This document shows, piece by piece, positions 25,231 through 33,183 of a stretch of 64,000 nt of DNA. The translations under genes and the position numbers were made by a program. The stretch lies in assembly GCF_026319365.1 (NCBI RefSeq), contig NZ_JAPDMS010000001.1, positions 598,511-662,510 on the forward strand, written 5' to 3'. This DNA comes from Methylophaga sp. OBS1. GTDB taxonomy: Bacteria > Pseudomonadota > Gammaproteobacteria > Nitrosococcales > Methylophagaceae. The notes under the pieces were generated by a model that saw nothing but the letters and a program-made list of their open reading frames with translations, made no database searches and had not been told where the DNA came from. The number at the start of each line of letters is the position of its first letter. Position 1 is the stretch's first letter.

Positions 25231-26502
25231 TCACTTTGCATTTTTGGCGGTTTTAGGGGTCACATCGTCATTCTGTGGATCGGTTTTCTTTTCGGCTTTT
25301 TTGACCGGCTCTAATTCCACTGGCTTTTTCTGCCCCTGATCCGGTTTGACGGTAAAGTTGCGATCCAGCGAGAAGAATGACTCGCAGCCATCGGCAGTAA
25401 TATGGATGGTGTCAGAGATCCCGCAGGTCTTATCACCATCCACGCCCCACATCCAGGGAATGACATGAAATGTCATGCCTTCTTCCAGAATCGCTGATTC
25501 GCCCTGCTTGAGGCTGCAGATATACCCCTCATCCCAACTGGGCGGGAAAGCGATCCCGATCGAATAACCGGAGCGGGTTACCAGCCTGGCACCGACATCG
25601 TTATTGGTGATGATATTGCGAACCAGGTTATCCACATCAGATACGGTCATTCCCGGTTGAACCACTTCATGCACGGCATTCAGTGCCATTTTCATGCGCT
25701 CCTGAGCTTTGTACATGGAGTCACTCAGCTCACCCAGCACCACGGTACGCATCAGTGCTGTGTGGTATCGCCGGTAGCAGCCACCGACCTCAAGAAATAC
25801 ATGCTCGCCCGGCTGTACAGTCCGTCCTTCCCAGGTCGCATGACCGATCATGGTTCTCGGACCAGAGGTGACGTAGGGCATCACAGCGGGCGGCTCTCCC
25901 CCGGCTTTGAACATGGCACTGCTTATGGCGGCCCCGATCTCATTTTCAGTCACCCCTGCGGCTGACGCTTCCAGCCCCGCCTGCATTCCTGCCTCAGTAG
26001 CCGCGGCGGCTTTGCGCATCAGATCGATTTCAACGTCAGATTTGCGGATCCGGCCCTGCTCGACAATACCGAAACAGTCCAGTAGTTTGCCGTCAGTCAA
26101 GGTGGTGTGAATGAAGTCCTGCTGGTAGGCCGGGAAGAAGTAACTATTGCGTTCATAGCCTATGCGCTTGTTGGCGAGGCCAAACTCACGCAATGCATCG
26201 ACCAGCATCTGGATCGCATCACCGGTATCGGGATAGGGCCGCGTTCGTTCGACCCAGGTTCGGGCGATGATGTTGGATTCCTCCATCTGTCGGGTGATCA
26301 TGAAGGGTTCCTGCTCCAGCGGCACCACCAGCGCCTGGAAAAAGGAATAACCGGTGGTCTGATAGTCTGTGAGGTACATGATGTTTTCCGGATCAGTGAT
26401 CACCACCGCATCCAGCAGACGCTGGGCAATCCGCACCCGTAACTCACTGAGCCGGCGTTCATATTCCTCAAAGGGAAAAGTCATGTCATCACGTTGTCTC
26501 AT
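25231..26502 (-). CDS. doeA: Ectoine hydrolase (M24 peptidase-fold)
   Basis: 423 residues: creatinase-type N-terminal domain (about 12-165) and pita-bread M24 domain (about 170-380). Signatures include TDPENIMYLTDYQTTGYSFFQ and GGEPPAVMPYVTSGPRT, with FLEVGGCYRRYH. Family members DoeA/EutD open the ectoine ring to N-acetyl-diaminobutyrate. The start overlaps the doeD stop (ATGA), so the two are coupled. Unusual: a Lys/Pro/Asp-rich, probably disordered tail of about 40 residues (from about 385) that is not needed for the fold. Confidence 0.88.
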   Translation of the reverse strand: MRQRDDMTFPFEEYERRLSELRVRIAQRLLDAVVITDPENIMYLTDYQTTGYSFFQALVVPLEQEPFMITRQMEESNIIARTWVERTRPYPDTGDAIQMLVDALREFGLANKRIGYERNSYFFPAYQQDFIHTTLTDGKLLDCFGIVEQGRIRKSDVEIDLMRKAAAATEAGMQAGLEASAAGVTENEIGAAISSAMFKAGGEPPAVMPYVTSGPRTMIGHATWEGRTVQPGEHVFLEVGGCYRRYHTALMRTVVLGELSDSMYKAQERMKMALNAVHEVVQPGMTVSDVDNLVRNIITNNDVGARLVTRSGYSIGIAFPPSWDEGYICSLKQGESAILEEGMTFHVIPWMWGVDGDKTCGISDTIHITADGCESFFSLDRNFTVKPDQGQKKPVELEPVKKAEKKTDPQNDDVTPKTAKNAK

Positions 26503-27773
26503 GCCGCTTCCTCCATGACTTTTTCAGTGATTTCAACCAGAATCTTCAGCCCTTCCTCCAGATCACTGTCCGGAATCGTCAGGGGCGGTATCAATTTCAC
26601 CACTCGGCCGCCGGTGCCACATGCAGCAATCAACAGGCCGGCTTCAAAGCAGCGTTCGACAATCGCTTTGGCCCGTTCGCCGGTCATCACATCCAGACCG
26701 AGAATCATACCTCTGCCGCGGATCTGAACCTGGTCGTAGCGCTGCTCAAGTGGTGCTAAGGCATCATTCATCCGATCGCCCTTTTCATGCACTTCTTTCA
26801 TCAGACTGTTGTCTTCGAAGTAACTGAGCGCCTCGCTGCCGGCAACAAAAGAAATGCTCTGGCCGCGGAAGGTGCCGGTGTGCTCACCCGGAGACCAGTA
26901 CTCATCCACTTCCGGCTTAATCAGGTTCATCGCAATGGGCGTACCCATTCCACCCAGGCCTTTAGCGAGACAGATGATGTCTGGGTCAATACCCATATCA
27001 TCAAAGCTGAAGAAGGAACCTGTGCGGCCCATGCCCACCTGGATATCATCGACTATCAGCAGCGCGCCCACCTCCTTGGCCAGTGCCGCCACGGCCTGCA
27101 ACCACTCTTTCGAGGCGACATTCACCCCACCTTCAGCCTGCACCGTTTCCAGCAGAAAAGCGGCCGGCGGTGTCACGCCGCTTGAGGTATCGCGATACAG
27201 ACTGCGCATATGCTCAATGCTTTCCAGACCACAGCCGGACTCGCACCCCATACAGGGCTTGTTACAGCCAAAGGGATAATGTGAAACATGATTCAGGGGT
27301 ACACCCGCTGCGCCACGGAAATAACGGTTCGCTGTGGCAGCCAGTGAGCCCAGCGTCATACCGTGAAAGCCCCGTGTGAAGGCAACAATTTCCTGTCTGG
27401 CCGTCACCCGTCGTGCCAGTTTCATCGCTGCTTCCACCGCGTTGGTGCCGGTGGGGCCGATGAACTGCATCTTGTGATTCATGTTTCGCGGTTTCAGCAC
27501 GACCTTTTCGAAGCGCTCCATAAACCGGCGTTTCGCGGTAGTCATCATGTCCAGCGCATGCGTCACCCCGCCTGATTGAATGTAATCCACTACGGCCTGA
27601 GTCATGCGCTCATTATTGTGGCCAAAATTGAGCACCCCGGCACCAGCGAAAAAGTCGATATATTCTTTGCCGTCCTCATCCCGCTGCCTTGCATTGCGTG
27701 CCTTATCGAACACAACCGGGTAAACACGGCAATAGGCTCGGATGGCGGACTCACGCTGTTCGAATACACTCAT
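26499..27773 (-). CDS. doeD: Diaminobutyrate aminotransferase of ectoine catabolism
   Basis: 424 residues from the ATG at 27773 (GGAGG seven bases before). Class-III PLP aminotransferase closely resembling EctB: FFAGAGVLNFGHNN, FIGPTGTNAVEAAMKLAR, GFHGMTLGSLAATAN, DDIQVGMGRTG and the PLP-lysine region ICLAKGLGGMG. In the biosynthetic direction EctB makes diaminobutyrate; here, between deacetylase and ectoine hydrolase genes, it should convert diaminobutyrate to aspartate semialdehyde. No ectA or ectC is adjacent, which supports the catabolic reading. Confidence 0.9.
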   Translation of the reverse strand: MSVFEQRESAIRAYCRVYPVVFDKARNARQRDEDGKEYIDFFAGAGVLNFGHNNERMTQAVVDYIQSGGVTHALDMMTTAKRRFMERFEKVVLKPRNMNHKMQFIGPTGTNAVEAAMKLARRVTARQEIVAFTRGFHGMTLGSLAATANRYFRGAAGVPLNHVSHYPFGCNKPCMGCESGCGLESIEHMRSLYRDTSSGVTPPAAFLLETVQAEGGVNVASKEWLQAVAALAKEVGALLIVDDIQVGMGRTGSFFSFDDMGIDPDIICLAKGLGGMGTPIAMNLIKPEVDEYWSPGEHTGTFRGQSISFVAGSEALSYFEDNSLMKEVHEKGDRMNDALAPLEQRYDQVQIRGRGMILGLDVMTGERAKAIVERCFEAGLLIAACGTGGRVVKLIPPLTIPDSDLEEGLKILVEITEKVMEEAA

Positions 27774-27826
27774 TAAATACCTCCACAAAAGAAACGCCGA
27801 TGCTACGGCAACGGAAAACGGGTCGG

Positions 27827-28987
27827 TTATTCTGCAATCGGCGCACCGACCAGGCGCGAATAGAGTCGAGTGACAAGGGGTATTAACCTGTCATTGAAGT
27901 CATACAAGGGACTATGGCACACGGCCTGATGTTCAGGACCGTCATCGGCACCAATCAGGGCAAAAGCCCCCGGAATCTGTTCCAGGTAATAACTGAAATC
28001 TTCTGAAGCCATCACGGGTATTGGCAGGCGCTGATCCAGGCTGTCTTCTCCATGATCCTGCTGCCATTGATGGCGCACAAAAGCCGCCTGCGAAGCATGG
28101 TTAATGGTCGCGTTGTAGCGTGGAAAATGTCTGACTTCGGCTTCTACACCATAAGCTGCGGCAGTTTGCTGGCTGATCTCGGTAATCAGTGAATTTACCC
28201 GATCCCGGGTAACGATATCCGGCACGCGGATACTGCCGCCAATCAATGCCGTATCAGGAATCACGGTCGGCGCACTGGGCGCTTCGATCGAAGTCACACT
28301 GACCACAGCGGTAGACTGGGGCGCCAGGTTGCGGCTGACGATTTGCTGCAGGGCCTGTGTCACGGCACTGGCTGCCAGCACCGGGTCATGACAGAGTTCC
28401 GGCTGACTCGCATGTCCGCCTTTTCCCTGCAGACTGATCTGAAAAGTACCGTTGCCACACATCACAATGCCGTCCGGGCAGACCAGTTTGCCAAAGGGAA
28501 TCACCGGCCAGTTGTGCCAGCCGAAAATCATATCAATCCCTTCCAGCGCACCGTCATCGATCATTTTTTTTGCACCATGGCCCCCTTCTTCCGCTGGCTG
28601 GAACAACAGGGTTACCGGCCCCGGCAGGCTGGACTCAACCGATTTCAGCCAGCGCGCTGTCGCCAGTAATGTCGCAGTGTGACCATCATGACCGCAGGCA
28701 TGCATAAAACCCTCATGCTCTGAGCGCCAGTCATGTTCATTTTGCTCAAGAATGGGTAATGCATCCATATCAGCTCGAAGCGCGATATGTTGACCATTGC
28801 TATTGGGGTTAAGACGTCCCAGGGTGCCCAGCTCGGCGCAGGCTTGCCAGGGAATCTGCAGGGCGCTGAGTTCACGACGAATCAGATCAGCGGTACGCAC
28901 TTCCTGCCAGCCCAGCTCGGGATGCCGGTGCAGGTCACGGCGCAGTTGCTGCGCACTATCGATCGCTTGTTGCCAGATGTCGCCCAT
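27827..28987 (-). CDS. doeB: N-acetyl-diaminobutyrate deacetylase, M20 amidohydrolase
   Basis: 386 residues from the ATG at 28987 preceded by AGGGGG; a 25-codon longer reading is rejected. M20 peptidase/amidohydrolase fold with metal motifs LHRHPELGWQE, ALRADMDALPI, HACGHDGHTATLL, FQPAEEGGHGA and VMASEDFSYYLE. This is the type called DoeB2, alternative to the AstE-like DoeB of Halomonas. First gene of the operon doeB-doeD-doeA-doeC, removing acetate from the DoeA product. Divergent from the NemR-like regulator with a 212-bp shared region. Confidence 0.87.
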   Translation of the reverse strand: MGDIWQQAIDSAQQLRRDLHRHPELGWQEVRTADLIRRELSALQIPWQACAELGTLGRLNPNSNGQHIALRADMDALPILEQNEHDWRSEHEGFMHACGHDGHTATLLATARWLKSVESSLPGPVTLLFQPAEEGGHGAKKMIDDGALEGIDMIFGWHNWPVIPFGKLVCPDGIVMCGNGTFQISLQGKGGHASQPELCHDPVLAASAVTQALQQIVSRNLAPQSTAVVSVTSIEAPSAPTVIPDTALIGGSIRVPDIVTRDRVNSLITEISQQTAAAYGVEAEVRHFPRYNATINHASQAAFVRHQWQQDHGEDSLDQRLPIPVMASEDFSYYLEQIPGAFALIGADDGPEHQAVCHSPLYDFNDRLIPLVTRLYSRLVGAPIAE

Positions 28988-29170
28988 CTTGCCCCCTGCG
29001 GTTTGACTCAAAACGGTGCACGTTTCGATGAAATGTGATGTGGAAGCCCGCTGTGGAAGCATTTTTGTTTCGACAACGAGACTTTCAGGCTCAGACTAAC
29101 ACCAAGCAAGCCTTGTTCCAACATTTTGAACCCTAAACAATAAGTCCTTGTTCAGGCATCGATAATCATG

Positions 29171-29189
29171 ACTAGACGACTGGTCTATT
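29171..29189. promoter_or_regulatory. NemR-type operator, copy 1
   Basis: ACTAGACGACTGGTCTATT, with the dyad TAGAC...GTCTA at 29173-29187, 11 bases before the TetR-family start. An identical 19-mer stands before yqhD. E. coli NemR sites have the same TAGAC/GTCTA halves as I recall them. Confidence 0.85.
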
Positions 29190-29199
29190 TTCTGAAATA

Positions 29200-29823
29200 A
29201 TGAGCTTCATGAATCAAGCAGCCAGTTCACGTTACAGTGATACCCGACAACATATTCTCAGCACTGCCCAAACCATCATTTTGGGAAAAGGCTTTGCTGC
29301 GGTCGGTCTCAATGAGATTCTGAAAACGGCTGGCGTGCCCAAAGGGTCCTTCTATCACTATTTCGACTCTAAAGAACATTTCGGCAGTGTGCTGCTGGAA
29401 AATTATTTTGATCAGTATATGTTGACCCTGGATAGCCACTTTCAGGGTGATGACAGCAGCGCGGTGGATCGTTTACTTGATTATTTCGATAACTGGAAAA
29501 ATTCACAGTGCAGTGACACCTCAACCGACAAGTGCCTGGTGGTCAAACTCAGCGGTGAAGTCACCGACCTTTCCGAAAGCATGCGTCTGGCGCTGAAACA
29601 GGGAACCCACCGTGTTATCAACCGACTGGCAGCAGTTGTTCAGCAAGCCATTGACCATGGTGAAATCTGCATTGACGATGACGCTCGAACTGTCACAGAA
29701 GAGATCTATTATTTATGGATTGGTGCCACCTTGCTCACCAAGGTCAACCACAACCCTGACGCTTTGCATGTCGCGATGAATGCATTGCATGCACGTTTGA
29801 ATTTAACCAAGGCTGCTGTCTAA
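29200..29823 (+). CDS. nemR: TetR-family electrophile sensor, NemR-like
   Basis: 207 residues (an ATG three codons later, 29209, is equally possible; neither has a clear ribosome site). The N-terminal HTH region (SDTRQHILSTAQTIILGKGF, LKTAGVPKGSFYHYFDSKEHFG) and the Cys-containing KCLVVKLSGEVTDLSE follow E. coli NemR closely. Cys112 corresponds to the redox-sensitive Cys of NemR, and Cys104 is nearby. It should derepress target genes on exposure to quinones, methylglyoxal, hypochlorite or maleimides. Identical operators flank the gene on both sides, so it represses itself and the yqhD operon. Confidence 0.88.
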   Translation: MSFMNQAASSRYSDTRQHILSTAQTIILGKGFAAVGLNEILKTAGVPKGSFYHYFDSKEHFGSVLLENYFDQYMLTLDSHFQGDDSSAVDRLLDYFDNWKNSQCSDTSTDKCLVVKLSGEVTDLSESMRLALKQGTHRVINRLAAVVQQAIDHGEICIDDDARTVTEEIYYLWIGATLLTKVNHNPDALHVAMNALHARLNLTKAAV

Positions 29824-29844
29824 GGCCTTTTTATTTGCCCAATA

Positions 29845-29863
29845 ACTAGACGACTGGTCTATT
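29845..29863 (+). promoter_or_regulatory. NemR-type operator, copy 2
   Basis: A second exact copy of ACTAGACGACTGGTCTATT, 18 bases before the yqhD start and 21 bases after the nemR stop. Its presence gives the enzyme genes their own promoter under the same regulator. Confidence 0.85.
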
Positions 29864-29881
29864 AAATATCAAAGGATCTAC

Positions 29882-31042
29882 GTGAATAATTTTGAGTTTT
29901 ATAACCCGACCCGCATTGTCTTTGGCAAAGGACAAATCAATGCCATCGACCAGTTGGTTCCGGCATCTGCCAGAGTACTCATCCTTTTTGGCGGCGAGAG
30001 TGCTAAAAAATACGGCACCCTGGATGAAGTAGAGACGGCACTGGGTCAACGTCATGTAGCGTTTTTCGGCGGTATTGAAGCCAATCCCAGCTACAGCACC
30101 CTGATGAGAGCCGTTAAGCTTATCCGGGATAAAAAACTGGATTTTCTGCTGGCTGTCGGTGGTGGCTCGGTTATCGATGGCACCAAGTTTGTTGCAGCCG
30201 CAGTGGCCTGCGGGGATGATCCCTGGGAGGAAATCCTGGTCAAGGGCGCTCGTGATATTCGCACTGCGCTGCCGTTCGGTAGTGTGCTCACTCTGCCGGC
30301 GACCGGTTCAGAAATGAATACAAACTCAGTTATCACCCGTTATGAAACACAGGAAAAACTGGCATTCAGTAGCCAGCTTGTTTTCCCCCAGTTTTCAATA
30401 CTGGATCCAAGCAAAGCCTACACCCTCCCCGGCAAACAACTGGCCAATGGCGTGGTGGATGCCTTCACCCATGTGGTTGAACAATATCTGACTTATCCAG
30501 CAGCTGCCAGGATTCAGGACCGCTTTGCCGAGGGGCTGTTACAAACCTTGATAGAGATAGGCCCTGCGCTTCTGGAAAACCCGGAAGATTATGCGCTTCA
30601 ATCTGATTTCATGTGGACAGCGACACTGGCTTTGAATGGCTTAATCGGTGTCGGTGTGCCACAGGACTGGGCCACGCATATGATCGGTCACGAAATTACG
30701 GCTTTGCATGGCCTCGACCATGCGCAAACCCTGGCGATTGTGCTTCCCAGCGTGATGCAGGAACAACGTGCCGCTAAACGCGACAAACTATTACAGTACG
30801 CGGACCGCGTCTGGCATATCAATGAGGCAGACGAAGAACGCCGCATTGATCTGGCCATCAGTAAAACCCGCGGATTTTTTGAGCAGATGGGCGTGAAAAC
30901 ACGGCTCAGTGATTACCAGATCGGCGCAGAGGCTATTCCGCTGATGGTCCAGCAACTGGAAAAGCATGGACTAACCCAACTGGGTGAGCGTGAAGATATC
31001 GACCTTGATAAGAGCCGCCGGATTCTGGAAGCCAGTCTCTAA
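29882..31042 (+). CDS. yqhD: NADPH-dependent aldehyde reductase YqhD
   Basis: 386 residues, starting with GTG behind AAAGGA. Iron-type group III alcohol dehydrogenase: opens NNFEFYNPTRIVFGKG, has AVGGGSVIDGTKF, LTLPATGSEMN and metal ligands in GVVDAFTHVVEQY and GHEITALHGLDHAQTLA. The last of these, with VPQDWATHM, is shared almost word for word with E. coli YqhD. It reduces methylglyoxal, glyoxal, acrolein and other toxic aldehydes. First enzyme gene of the NemR-controlled operon. Confidence 0.95.
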   Translation: MNNFEFYNPTRIVFGKGQINAIDQLVPASARVLILFGGESAKKYGTLDEVETALGQRHVAFFGGIEANPSYSTLMRAVKLIRDKKLDFLLAVGGGSVIDGTKFVAAAVACGDDPWEEILVKGARDIRTALPFGSVLTLPATGSEMNTNSVITRYETQEKLAFSSQLVFPQFSILDPSKAYTLPGKQLANGVVDAFTHVVEQYLTYPAAARIQDRFAEGLLQTLIEIGPALLENPEDYALQSDFMWTATLALNGLIGVGVPQDWATHMIGHEITALHGLDHAQTLAIVLPSVMQEQRAAKRDKLLQYADRVWHINEADEERRIDLAISKTRGFFEQMGVKTRLSDYQIGAEAIPLMVQQLEKHGLTQLGEREDIDLDKSRRILEASL

Positions 31043-31058
31043 AAACAAGGAGTCAGCC

Positions 31059-32048
31059 ATGTCAAAAGTAGTCAGATTCAATCAAACCGGGGAACCGGAT
31101 GTTCTAAAGCTTGTTGATGAAGAAGTGCCGCCACCGGGCGAAGGTGAAATACAGATTCAGGTTGCAGCCATCGGACTGAACAGGGCCGAAGCCATGTTCC
31201 GTCGTGGTCAATACCTGGAAGCGCCTCAATTTCCGGCACGGCTTGGCTATGAAGCTGCAGGAACCATCAAGGCCGTTGGTGAAAATGTGCATGGCTACAA
31301 GGTGGGTGATGCCGTCAGCACCATACCCAATTTCCCGCTGAATCGTTATGGCGTCTATGGCGAAGTCATTAACGTTCCCGTCACTGCGGTGGCTTTTCAC
31401 CCGCTCAACCTGAGTTGGGAGGAAGCAGCCGCAGTCTGGATGCAGTACCTCACGGCTTATGGTGCCCTGATCGATATTGCCAAGATGCAACCCGATGACT
31501 TTGTGCTCATTCCGGCCGCCTCCAGCAGCGTGGGTCTGGCCGCCATTCAGTTGTGTAATCTGGTCGGGGCCGTACCCATCGCGATGACCCGCCATAGTGA
31601 TAAGAAACAGGAATTACTCAATCATGGCGCCCGGCATGTAGTCGTCAGCGAAGAAGAGGATGTCATCGCCGCCGTGGAAAATATCTCTGAGGGTCAGGGT
31701 GCCCGTATCATCTTCGATCCGGTTGGCGGTCCGATGCTGGCGACCCTGGCCGAGGTCGCTTCCAGCCACGGCATTATTTTTCAATATGGCGCCTTGAGCC
31801 CTGAACCCACTCCATTCCCCTTGTTCAGTGTGCTGGGTAAAGGTCTGACTATCCGTGGCTATACCCTGTTTGAATTCACCCAGGATCCGCAACAACTGAA
31901 ACGTGCCAAGGACGATATCTACGGCTGGCTGGAAGGCGCTCAGCTGAAACCGCTGATTGCTAAAACCTTCAGCCTGGATGAGATTGTCGAAGCGCATCGT
32001 TATCTCGAATCCAATACCCAGTTGGGCAAAATTATCGTTACTGTCTAA
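31059..32048 (+). CDS. Zinc-type MDR alcohol dehydrogenase / quinone oxidoreductase
   Basis: 330 residues from the ATG at 31059, seven bases after AAGGAG; the longer reading overlaps yqhD and is rejected. Medium-chain reductase fold: GroES-like domain with LGYEAAGTIKAVG, then a Rossmann fold (LIPAASSSVGLAAIQLC). The structural and catalytic zinc ligands of classic ADH are not all evident, so an NADPH:quinone/enone reductase is the likelier activity. Lies 16 bases after yqhD and 11 before nemA. Confidence 0.88.
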   Translation: MSKVVRFNQTGEPDVLKLVDEEVPPPGEGEIQIQVAAIGLNRAEAMFRRGQYLEAPQFPARLGYEAAGTIKAVGENVHGYKVGDAVSTIPNFPLNRYGVYGEVINVPVTAVAFHPLNLSWEEAAAVWMQYLTAYGALIDIAKMQPDDFVLIPAASSSVGLAAIQLCNLVGAVPIAMTRHSDKKQELLNHGARHVVVSEEEDVIAAVENISEGQGARIIFDPVGGPMLATLAEVASSHGIIFQYGALSPEPTPFPLFSVLGKGLTIRGYTLFEFTQDPQQLKRAKDDIYGWLEGAQLKPLIAKTFSLDEIVEAHRYLESNTQLGKIIVTV

Positions 32049-32059
32049 AAGGAATGTCT

Positions 32060-33157
32060 ATGAAGCAAGCATCAGAATCCACAGCGGATTTGCAGTCACC
32101 ATTACAGGTTGGCGCCATTCAGCTGAAAAATCGTTTTGTCATGGCACCACTGACCCGCAACCGTGCCGGTGAAGGTCTGGTTCCGACCGATATGATGGTC
32201 GAATATTACCGTCAGCGTGCCTCTGCCGGTCTCATCATTACCGAGGCCACACTGGTCTCTGAGGACGGCATCGGTTATCCCAATATTCCCGGCATTTACA
32301 GCGAGGCTCAGATCGAAGGCTGGAAAAAGGTGACCGACGCGGTCCATCAGGCGGGGGGCAAAATCGTGATGCAGATCTGGCACTGTGGCCGTGTTGGTCA
32401 TACTTCCCTGCTCAACGGCAAGCTGCCGATGGCGCCTTCGGCAATTAAACCCGCCGGAGAAGTCATGACTTATGAGGGCATGAAGCCTTATGAAACACCG
32501 CGAGAAATGTCACTGGACGATATCAAACGCATCAAAGAAAACTTCCGCCAGGCCGCGCACAACGCTTTAAGCGCCGGTTTTGATGGTGTTGAAGTCCACG
32601 GTGCCAACGGCTATCTGCTGGATCAGTTCCTGCGTGACGGCAGTAACCAGCGTAGCGATGAGTATGGTGGCAGCCTTGAAAATCGGGCAAAGCTGTTGCT
32701 GGAAGTGGTTGATGAAGTCACCCGGATCTGGGGCGCAGATCGAGTCGGTGTCAGACTGTCGCCATTGCAGCCATTTAATGATGTCCACGACAGCCATCCA
32801 GAACAGACTTTCCGCTACGCCGTCGAGCAGCTCGACAAATTCGGTCTTGCCTATCTGCATATCACCGAAATGGGTATCGATAACCCGGGTGCGGCCGGTC
32901 CGGCATTTGATATTCACTCGTTGCGTCCGCTCTGGCATGGCATTTATATGACCAATTACGATTACAGCCTGGACAAGGCCAATGACATCATCAGCAGAGG
33001 CGAAGTCGATCTGGTCTCATTCGGCAAACTGTTTATCGCCAACCCCGATCTGCCATTACGTTTCGAAAAAAACGCGCCGCTCAACGAGCCCGACCCGGAC
33101 TCATTCTATGGCGGCGACGAACGTGGCTATATTGATTACCCCTTCCTCGAAGCTTGA
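32060..33157 (+). CDS. nemA: Old yellow enzyme, N-ethylmaleimide reductase
   Basis: 365 residues from the ATG at 32060, chosen because the ATG two codons earlier abuts AAAAGGA. FMN-binding TIM barrel: MAPLTRNRA, QIWHCGRVGH (active-site His/Asn equivalents), GFDGVEVHGANGYLLDQFLRDGSNQR and YGGSLENRAK are diagnostic. Reduces activated C=C bonds and nitro compounds with NADPH. In E. coli nemA is the partner of nemR; here it is third in a larger NemR operon. Confidence 0.95.
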   Translation: MKQASESTADLQSPLQVGAIQLKNRFVMAPLTRNRAGEGLVPTDMMVEYYRQRASAGLIITEATLVSEDGIGYPNIPGIYSEAQIEGWKKVTDAVHQAGGKIVMQIWHCGRVGHTSLLNGKLPMAPSAIKPAGEVMTYEGMKPYETPREMSLDDIKRIKENFRQAAHNALSAGFDGVEVHGANGYLLDQFLRDGSNQRSDEYGGSLENRAKLLLEVVDEVTRIWGADRVGVRLSPLQPFNDVHDSHPEQTFRYAVEQLDKFGLAYLHITEMGIDNPGAAGPAFDIHSLRPLWHGIYMTNYDYSLDKANDIISRGEVDLVSFGKLFIANPDLPLRFEKNAPLNEPDPDSFYGGDERGYIDYPFLEA

Positions 33158-33183
33158 GGCCTCAATCCATTAAAGGAGGAATG

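Noticed and set aside
26499..27773. EctB of ectoine synthesis
   Set aside because: Very similar family, but ectA and ectC are absent and the neighbours are catabolic, so DoeD fits better.
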